From contig CAZYBP010000009.1 of NCBI GenBank assembly GCA_964645555.1, forward strand, positions 1-26,839: a stretch of DNA of 26,839 nt, written 5' to 3'. This DNA is from 2-02-FULL-38-15 sp964645555. GTDB lineage: Bacteria; Patescibacteriota; Microgenomatia; Daviesbacterales; UBA10151. Under the pieces are notes generated by a model. The model ran no database searches and was not told the DNA's origin. It saw only the letters and a program-made list of their open reading frames with translations. The position numbers and the translations under genes are program-made. Shown here piece by piece: positions 21,315 to 26,839 of the stretch (its first letter is position 1; each line of letters starts with the position of its first letter).

Positions 21315-21457
21315 GTAATCCCCTACGCAGCACCAAAGTTGTTTTGTTAAGGTTAGGTTCCTGAATAGGTTTAAGACTTGAAGCTGTTTCCAAGCAACAC
21401 CCTCCAAGCATGTAATGAGTCTAGAAACTGGTTCCAATTCTCAAACATTTGGGGCTG

Positions 21458-22429
21458 CTATAGGGGATTTTGCAGATAATCAATTAACTTTTTTAAGCCT
21501 TCTTCAAGTTGAATTTTTGGTTCCCAGCCTAATTTTTCCTTTGCTTTACTAATATCCGGACATCTTTGTTTAGGGTCATCTTCAGGTAAACTTTGTACCG
21601 ATTCTGTTTGAGAAGTGGTTTTTATCAATTTTTGAACTTCTTCAGCCAATTCCAAAATCGTAAATTCCTTGGAATTTCCCAAATTATAAATTTCACCTGT
21701 CTCCCCTCTTTCCATAGCTGCTACTATTCCTTCAATTAAGTCAGATACATAGCAAAAGGATCTTGTTTGTGTACCATCACCAAAAATAGGAAATGGTTTG
21801 TTTGCCAGTGCTGCTTGGACAAACTCAATCACTACTCTACCATCATCTAGATCCATCCTAGGACCGTAAGTATTAAAAATTCTAACAATTTTTCCATCAA
21901 GCCCTTTTGATCTGACAAATGCAGACACTACAGTTTCCCCAAACCTTTTGGCCTCATCATAGACAGCCCGCGGGCCGGTAGTAGAAACATTTCCTCTATA
22001 TTCTTCGTTTTGTGGATGTTCTAAAGGATCACCATAAACTTCTGAGGTTGAAGCAAATAGAAACTTTGCCCCTAATTTAACAGCCAGTTCACATAAATTC
22101 CAAGTGCCCTGAGTATTGACCTTCATGGTTTCAAAAGCTAAAGCATGGTAGCTTTTTGGACTATTTTGGTTTGGAGAAGCAGGTGAAGCTAAGTGATAAA
22201 TTTGATCAATTGTTGTGTCACCCAGAGCGGAGCGAAGGATCTCTGGATTTATTTCAACCGCATCAAGTTTTATAAATTTAAAATTCGGGTTTCCCTCCAA
22301 ATGCTTAATATTATTTTCATTGCCGGTTAAAAGATTATCTATACACAAAACATCATTGCCATCTTCAATTAACTTATCACAAAGATGAGAACCTAAAAAC
22401 CCGGCGCCACCAGTCACCAAAATATGCAT
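21458..22429 (-). CDS. NAD-dependent epimerase/dehydratase, UDP-xylose synthase-like
   Basis: 323 aa, extended short-chain dehydrogenase. Rossmann motif GGAGFLGS (7-14), STSEVYGDP (127-135) and catalytic Y157/K161 (YDEAK) are in place, and RIFNTYGPRM with DDGRVVIEF matches UDP-glucuronate decarboxylase (UXS) members closely. These make UDP-xylose from UDP-glucuronate for surface sugars; related 4,6-dehydratases cannot be fully excluded. It is the second gene of a minus-strand pair, 39 nt after a small membrane protein. Confidence 0.85.
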   Translation of the reverse strand: MHILVTGGAGFLGSHLCDKLIEDGNDVLCIDNLLTGNENNIKHLEGNPNFKFIKLDAVEINPEILRSALGDTTIDQIYHLASPASPNQNSPKSYHALAFETMKVNTQGTWNLCELAVKLGAKFLFASTSEVYGDPLEHPQNEEYRGNVSTTGPRAVYDEAKRFGETVVSAFVRSKGLDGKIVRIFNTYGPRMDLDDGRVVIEFVQAALANKPFPIFGDGTQTRSFCYVSDLIEGIVAAMERGETGEIYNLGNSKEFTILELAEEVQKLIKTTSQTESVQSLPEDDPKQRCPDISKAKEKLGWEPKIQLEEGLKKLIDYLQNPL

Positions 22430-22468
22430 TAATTTAAGAGGATAGAGTATTTTTCTAAAAGATGCAAC

Positions 22469-22720
22469 TTAAGACTTTTTCTTTTTATCGTTTCTATATC
22501 TTTGATAGGCCAATATAAACCAACATGTACCGGTTAGTATAGTCGGAATAACTGTAAACCAAAGAGAAAGAGTAGCAAAAACAATGGCGTATACCATTAA
22601 AAATACTCCGCTGATTAAGCTGGAAGATAAAGCAGGTTTCTGTTTATTAAATATGGTGGGAATTAAGGCAAATGAAAAAACTACTTGCCCTATGGTTAAA
22701 ACTGTATCCTGCCACTGCAT
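22469..22720 (-). CDS. Small three-helix membrane protein
   Basis: 83 aa with three membrane helices (about 5-24, 34-55, 58-76) and a Lys-rich cytoplasmic tail (RYRNDKKKKS). Its layout recalls PQ-loop/SemiSWEET-size proteins but no PQ motif is present. No function assigned. It leads the transcript that continues into the epimerase gene. Confidence 0.7.
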   Translation of the reverse strand: MQWQDTVLTIGQVVFSFALIPTIFNKQKPALSSSLISGVFLMVYAIVFATLSLWFTVIPTILTGTCWFILAYQRYRNDKKKKS

Positions 22721-22800
22721 TATATAAAGCTATCATCTTCGGATACCAAGAGACAAGGTATCAAAGCTTAAGCTGAAGAGCTTTTTGTAGCTTGTTGCGT

Positions 22801-22806
22801 TATAAT
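22801..22806 (+). promoter_or_regulatory. -10 box of the 187-aa gene
   Basis: TATAAT, 7 nt before the ATG at 22814; the -35 is weak. It implies a leaderless message. Just upstream are two small hairpins, GATACC/GGTATC (22742-22762) and AAAGCT/AGCTTT. Confidence 0.55.
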
Positions 22807-22813
22807 CCCCACC

Positions 22814-23377
22814 ATGGTTATTGCCACAGAGCTAGAAATAAGATCAGCAATTGGTGACATTATCAGGATGCAAACTGACAACCAGCCGTTATTGGCTAAT
22901 GGTTTGACAGTCACACCTTTTAAGGTGCCAATGTCAACTGCCAGGCTATGGGTAAACCACTTTGGGATAGAACATATTACAGATGAGGAAATTCTGGAGG
23001 ATCCGTTTGATGTTATCTTGGGTCACAGCCAAAATTCTGTCATAGTCAGGCATAATAAATATGATCCGATAAAAAGGGGGTTTGCTATTTCTGAATCAGG
23101 GCGGGGAATAACAGAATCATTTAGGTGGCCTCCTCATTATAGAGTCCTGTTTAGCTTATTAACAAATAAAAGACCTGATCCAGGTTGGATAGAAGGCTAT
23201 AAAATTCCTACACCGGTTAAATTACAAAAATGGGTTGTTTTACCTTTGGATGTACAGAAACCAAGCTTTATAGAAACACAGTACTCCATAGCTGAGTTAG
23301 TCGTTGCCAGATTTGCGCAAGCTTCTTGTGAAGAAGATTATAGAGGTGTACTTTCTATTCTACAAAGAATCGGCTAG
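22814..23377 (+). CDS. Hypothetical protein
   Basis: 187 aa, soluble, no signal peptide. Alternating strand and helix pattern with an aromatic-rich middle (ESFRWPPHYRVLFSLL). I do not recognise a family. It is leaderless by promoter position. Its stop TAG shares the palindromic CTAG with the stop of the DNA polymerase gene on the other strand, so the two genes end on the same four bases. Confidence 0.65.
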   Translation: MVIATELEIRSAIGDIIRMQTDNQPLLANGLTVTPFKVPMSTARLWVNHFGIEHITDEEILEDPFDVILGHSQNSVIVRHNKYDPIKRGFAISESGRGITESFRWPPHYRVLFSLLTNKRPDPGWIEGYKIPTPVKLQKWVVLPLDVQKPSFIETQYSIAELVVARFAQASCEEDYRGVLSILQRIG

Positions 23378-24666
23378 AGTTTAAACCTTCTGTCAGATAA
23401 AAATGGGTTAGGTTTACGGGAAATTTTGGTAGATTTTAGCAAGACCCCTCTTTGCAGGGTAAATTCACCGTATTTATCATTAATTTTGTCTAAAGTTTTT
23501 GTAATAATTGTTTGTTTTTGGTCATCTTCCAGTAAACTTAAATTCTGAGGAATAAGGGGTTTGAGATTGGAAATAGAAACGCCAATCATTCTAATTTTGC
23601 CTCTATCCCAAATTTGATCAAAAATTTTCCAGGCTGCCTTAAATATTTCCAATCCATCATTGGTATAAGCAATTGTTGTTTGCATTCCCTCTCCAACGAA
23701 TATACTCCCAACGCCTCCGTTCACTCCTGCCTCCGAGGTGGAAATATATTGAGACGTAGGGTTTAAAGGCTCAAATGCCAGCCGGTACCAGCAGTGAATG
23801 GCTTTACCGACTAAGTTTTTAGCTCTTAACCTTCTGGCAATAAGTTCTGTTAATTTTAGAAGAATTTGTTTAATTTCTTGAGGATTATCTGTATCATGAT
23901 CAATTGTATGCCTGTGTCCAATTGATTTAACCTCTTCTTTTTCATAAAAAGGGGTGATTTCAGAATGGTCAATTCCTCTTGCCATGTTATATAAAACCTG
24001 TCCATAAGATTTAAAAGAAGCCAGCAAAGCATCTTTAGGCACCTGCCTTAATTGTTTAAAATTAAATATCCCTATATTATTCAACCTTTTTTTAATCCTT
24101 GGGCCAATGCCGCAGATTTCATCAAGTTCTATTCTGTCTAAAATAAACATCGCTGCTTTGGTATCCTCAATAACAACTAAACCATCTGGTTTCTGTAAAG
24201 ACCCGGCCAGCTTTGCCATTAATTTGTTATAAGAAATACCAATGGAACAAGTTATCCACTCTCCAATTTCTTCTCTAATTTCTCTTTTGATATCCTTTGC
24301 TATTCCGACACACTGATATAGCGATATACCGATACACTGGAGAAAGCATTCATCTATTGAAAACACTTCCAAATAGGGGCTGTAGTCTTTCAGAATAGCC
24401 AAAAAACGTTTAGTACACTCCAAATACTTATCAGAGTCTCCGGGAACTAAAATGAGGCTGGGGCAAAGTTGTTTTGCCTGCCAAATTTGCATGCCGGTTT
24501 TAACCCCAAACCTTTTAGCTTCCACAGAGGCAGCCCCTAAAACTGTTCTTTTTAAACGGTCCCCACCAGTTACCCCAACAGGTTTTCCTCTAAGCCTTGG
24601 ATTAGCCTGCTGCTCCACAGTGGCAAAGTATGAGTTAAAATCGATATGTAAGATAGCTCTATGCAT
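23374..24666 (-). CDS. dinB: Y-family DNA polymerase (Pol IV-like)
   Basis: 430 aa from the ATG at 24666; the longer frame adds 25 unrelated residues. The catalytic acidic residues are D9 (ILHIDFNSYFATVE) and D105-E106 (FSIDECFL); GISYNKLMAKLAGSLQKPDG and the helix-hairpin-helix GIGPRIKKRLNNIGI follow, then the little-finger domain. It copies past DNA lesions. Unusual: an insert of about 30 residues in the little finger (about 310-335, STSEAGVNGGVGSIFVGEG), Gly/Ser-rich. No clear beta-clamp motif is certain at the end. The upstream 85-aa gene probably shares its transcript. Confidence 0.92.
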   Translation of the reverse strand: MHRAILHIDFNSYFATVEQQANPRLRGKPVGVTGGDRLKRTVLGAASVEAKRFGVKTGMQIWQAKQLCPSLILVPGDSDKYLECTKRFLAILKDYSPYLEVFSIDECFLQCIGISLYQCVGIAKDIKREIREEIGEWITCSIGISYNKLMAKLAGSLQKPDGLVVIEDTKAAMFILDRIELDEICGIGPRIKKRLNNIGIFNFKQLRQVPKDALLASFKSYGQVLYNMARGIDHSEITPFYEKEEVKSIGHRHTIDHDTDNPQEIKQILLKLTELIARRLRAKNLVGKAIHCWYRLAFEPLNPTSQYISTSEAGVNGGVGSIFVGEGMQTTIAYTNDGLEIFKAAWKIFDQIWDRGKIRMIGVSISNLKPLIPQNLSLLEDDQKQTIITKTLDKINDKYGEFTLQRGVLLKSTKISRKPNPFLSDRRFKL

Positions 24667-24710
24667 AATTTCAAATATTTGTAATTTGATATTTGAGTTT
24701 TGACATTCTC

Positions 24711-24965
24711 CTACCCTTCCTCTACTGCTTCCAAAAACCAATCCAACTTGTTGGTATCAAATTTCAATCTATAAAAGTTCCCTCCTGAGGAAATAGAAAA
24801 ATGATAAAATAGGCTACTGCCGTTTTTAGAGGTATGGATTAAATTAATTTTGTCTACTTTAATTTTCCTGCCTCTCCAAAAAAATAAATGAGGTTTTATG
24901 AGATTTTTTTTGAAAAACACCCAGACATTAATAGGTTCTAAAATTTCCAGCATGATATTTAACAT
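24711..24965 (-). CDS. Small hypothetical protein upstream of the polymerase gene
   Basis: 84 aa from the ATG at 24965 (ATG at 24953 is equally possible). Basic and strand-rich: VFFKKNLIKPHLFFWRGRKI, KINLIHTSKNGSSLFYHFSI, YRLKFDTNKLDWFLEAVEEG, a beta-sheet domain ending in a helix. I recall similar short proteins next to Pol IV genes in related genomes. It ends 44 nt before the polymerase start on the same strand. No function can be assigned. Confidence 0.6.
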   Translation of the reverse strand: MLNIMLEILEPINVWVFFKKNLIKPHLFFWRGRKIKVDKINLIHTSKNGSSLFYHFSISSGGNFYRLKFDTNKLDWFLEAVEEG

Positions 24966-24999
24966 AACCCGAAGAAAATACAAAAGTCAAGGCTTTAGA

Positions 25000-26736
25000 A
25001 TGGTTTTCATTATCTTATCCATAATTCTTGCTTCATTATTCATGATTCATCCTGCCTATGCCACTTATGATCCTTTATCTGTTCCTAATAATAAATTTGG
25101 AATTCATATTATCCAAGCTACCCCGGATGAATCTTCACCCTCTGCCCAACTGGTTAATTCTTCCGGTGGTGATTGGGGTTATATAACTTTTTTAATAGAA
25201 AGCAAGGATAGGAATCAGCAAAAATGGCAGGAGTTTTTTAATGATCTAAGGAGAAGACACTTAATCCCTATTGTCCGTTTAGCTACCCAGCCTGAAGGAG
25301 ATTTCTGGAAAAGACCTTATGACGGTGAGGAGCAAGCCTGGGCTGACTTTCTAGATAATCTAAACTGGCCAACCAAAAACAGATATGTTGTCATTTATAA
25401 TGAACCTAATCATGCCCGCGAATGGGGTAATTCTGTTGACGCTAAATTATACGCAGAAACTTTAGATAAGACTATTACAGCACTTAAAAACAAAAATCGG
25501 GACTTTTTTGTACTCAATGCAGGACTTGATGCTTCTGCTCCCTTTCAACCGCCCTCATATCTTGATGAATATACTTTTTTACAGCAAATGGCTCAAGCAG
25601 TACCAGGCATTTTTGATAAATTGGATGGTTGGGTTTCCCACTCTTATCCCAACCCTGGTTTTATTGGCTCTCCCAATGCCCAAGGCAGGGGCACAATCAG
25701 AACCTGGCAATGGGAATTACAGGTCTTAAGCGAATTAGGTATTTCCGAAAAGCTGCCAATCTTTATAACTGAAACGGGCTGGAAGCATGCTGAAGGATTA
25801 ACCTATGATCCTTCCCTACCTAAGGCTGATATTATTTCTGATTATTTCAGGATTGCATTTGAGTCTGCCTGGAGTGATGGCCAAATTGTAGCAGTCACCC
25901 CATTTTTGTTAAATTACCAGGAACTTCCTTTTGATCATTTTTCCTTTAAAAAAGCCACCGGTGAAAAACAAATAAATCCCCTGCTTAATATTTTAGGTGT
26001 AGCATATCCTGACTATTATCCTTTTTACCAAACCATAGCAAAGTTAAGTAAAGCTAGCGGTAAACCGGTTCAAGAAAATAAAGCTCAACTGGTTAAGGGT
26101 GAAATATATAGTTCACTGGTAGCAGGTGAAACCTATGATATTTCCCTGGTTTTTAAAAATACCGGACAGTCAATCTGGAATGACGGAAACCCACTGAAAT
26201 TAGTGCCCCTTCAAGGTGGCCAGCAGCTTCGGATGCAAACACTTGAACTGCCTGCTGGAGTCAAAATTGAACCAGGTCAGGAATATGCATTTAATTTTAG
26301 GGTGAAAACACCGGAGCAGGGTAATTTTAAAGTAACCTTGAATCTGTTTTCAGGCGAAAAGCAATTTGATTCTACCCCTTTAGAATTTAGCGGAGAAGTT
26401 AAATCTCCTGTAATACTGATGATAAAGTCTTCCCTAAAATGGAAAAAGGATTTAGCCGGAGATTATATATTGAAAATCTCCGGAGTAAATGGTGAAAGCT
26501 CCAAAACTATCACTTTAAAAAATGGCGGAGTCTCGGATGAAATAGAAGTTAGAGGCCTATTGCCGGATTATCCGTTTAACTTTACTTTATCTTATCCTTA
26601 TTATTATCCTGCCACCATTAAAAAAACAGTACACGCAGGCTTAAACGTCCTTGATTTTGGGGCTTTACAACCTGATTTCATTTCAGCCATATTGTACCCC
26701 AAGGAATTTTGGAAGTTACTACCTTTTTCTAATTAA
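25000..26736 (+). CDS. Secreted glycoside hydrolase-like protein with NBR1-like Ig domain
   Basis: 578 aa from the ATG at 25000, which starts directly with a signal peptide (MVFIILSIILASLFM ... AYA); the longer frame from 24898 would hide it and overlap the divergent gene. Residues ~30-380 look like a GH-A clan TIM barrel: YNEPNHAREWG with the probable acid/base E135, and FITETGWKH with the probable nucleophile E258. Residues ~400-485 (SLVAGETYDISLVFKNTGQ, SIWNDGNPLKLVP) match the NBR1-like Ig fold that binds carbohydrates or cell surfaces. A final beta domain follows. It probably acts on surface or host polysaccharide; the exact GH family is not fixed. Confidence 0.8.
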   Translation: MVFIILSIILASLFMIHPAYATYDPLSVPNNKFGIHIIQATPDESSPSAQLVNSSGGDWGYITFLIESKDRNQQKWQEFFNDLRRRHLIPIVRLATQPEGDFWKRPYDGEEQAWADFLDNLNWPTKNRYVVIYNEPNHAREWGNSVDAKLYAETLDKTITALKNKNRDFFVLNAGLDASAPFQPPSYLDEYTFLQQMAQAVPGIFDKLDGWVSHSYPNPGFIGSPNAQGRGTIRTWQWELQVLSELGISEKLPIFITETGWKHAEGLTYDPSLPKADIISDYFRIAFESAWSDGQIVAVTPFLLNYQELPFDHFSFKKATGEKQINPLLNILGVAYPDYYPFYQTIAKLSKASGKPVQENKAQLVKGEIYSSLVAGETYDISLVFKNTGQSIWNDGNPLKLVPLQGGQQLRMQTLELPAGVKIEPGQEYAFNFRVKTPEQGNFKVTLNLFSGEKQFDSTPLEFSGEVKSPVILMIKSSLKWKKDLAGDYILKISGVNGESSKTITLKNGGVSDEIEVRGLLPDYPFNFTLSYPYYYPATIKKTVHAGLNVLDFGALQPDFISAILYPKEFWKLLPFSN

Positions 26737-26839
26737 TCTACAATTTTGGTATAGTTTGATCCATTTAATCTTAGTTGACCCATCATTATAAAAGATGTAT
26801 AAATATAAAACCTGTAAAAAACAGCAATGTTTGAATAAA

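Noticed and set aside
21174..21437. 87-aa open frame on the minus strand
   Set aside because: Its C-terminus (RPWRDSNPQPSD type) is the antisense of tRNA-Arg, a familiar false gene, and it covers the terminator and the REP-like hairpin.
1..26839. Recoding of UGA as sense (as in Gracilibacteria)
   Set aside because: Several genes end naturally at TGA with good downstream spacing, and no long frame needs an internal UGA.
1..26839. CRISPR array or insertion sequence
   Set aside because: No regularly spaced repeats and no transposase gene seen; the only longer exact repeats are the in-frame pairs inside two genes.

Overview
This is an AT-rich bacterial scaffold with two 10-N assembly gaps (10756-10765 and 11894-11903). 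The gene content suggests a Candidate Phyla Radiation (Patescibacteria) genome, perhaps Microgenomates-like. The reasons are: many short orphan proteins; a CxxC zinc-ribbon protein and an HTH/LAGLIDADG-like protein of types I associate with that group; non-ribosomal envelope proteins typical of small-genome bacteria; and many -10 boxes placed 6-10 nt before start codons (leaderless messages). UGA is used as a normal stop. The taxonomic call is inference, not proof.

Layout. 1-1136: 3' part of a large serine recombinase that runs into the 3' end of tRNA-Pro(TGG). 1301-2846: a promoter with operator-like repeats, a 36-bp perfect palindrome and an archaeal-type ATPase. 2919-4941: tRNA-Leu(TAA), a SIMPL-domain protein, a PH-like protein and an SPW-repeat membrane protein. 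5055-13250: an accessory island. It starts at tRNA-Gly(TCC), where a second serine recombinase also ends inside the tRNA gene. It carries a recombinase partner gene with its own operator, a three-gene operon ending in a Tat/lipoprotein zincin, a conjugation-type coupling ATPase and an HsdR fragment (both cut by the first gap), a deaminase, a small XRE regulator, a PLD-family nuclease and a HicBA pair. 13250-20300: mostly small housekeeping or orphan genes (LigT/2H phosphoesterase, FKBP, transglutaminase-like protein, SGNH hydrolase, zinc ribbon, secreted coiled coil), a MerR regulator with a textbook operator, and a 300-nt hairpin-rich stretch with no gene. 20368-21256: the 5' half of a tRNA broken in the anticodon loop, an HTH/LAGLIDADG-like gene with its own promoter, then an intact tRNA-Arg(TCT) and a terminator. 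21458-26736: UXS-like sugar-nucleotide epimerase, a small membrane protein, an orphan gene, a Y-family polymerase with an upstream small gene, and a secreted glycosidase-like protein.

The strongest theme is tRNA genes as landing sites. Three separate mobile-type genes (two serine recombinases and one HTH/LAGLIDADG-like gene) take their stop codon, and up to 20 C-terminal residues, from inside a neighbouring tRNA gene. The third case also leaves a broken tRNA half on the other side. A second theme is translation: first genes of transcripts tend to be leaderless without Shine-Dalgarno sites, while genes with a longer leader or an upstream coupled frame (ATPase, SPW protein, zincin, PLD) have good AGGAGG-type sites.
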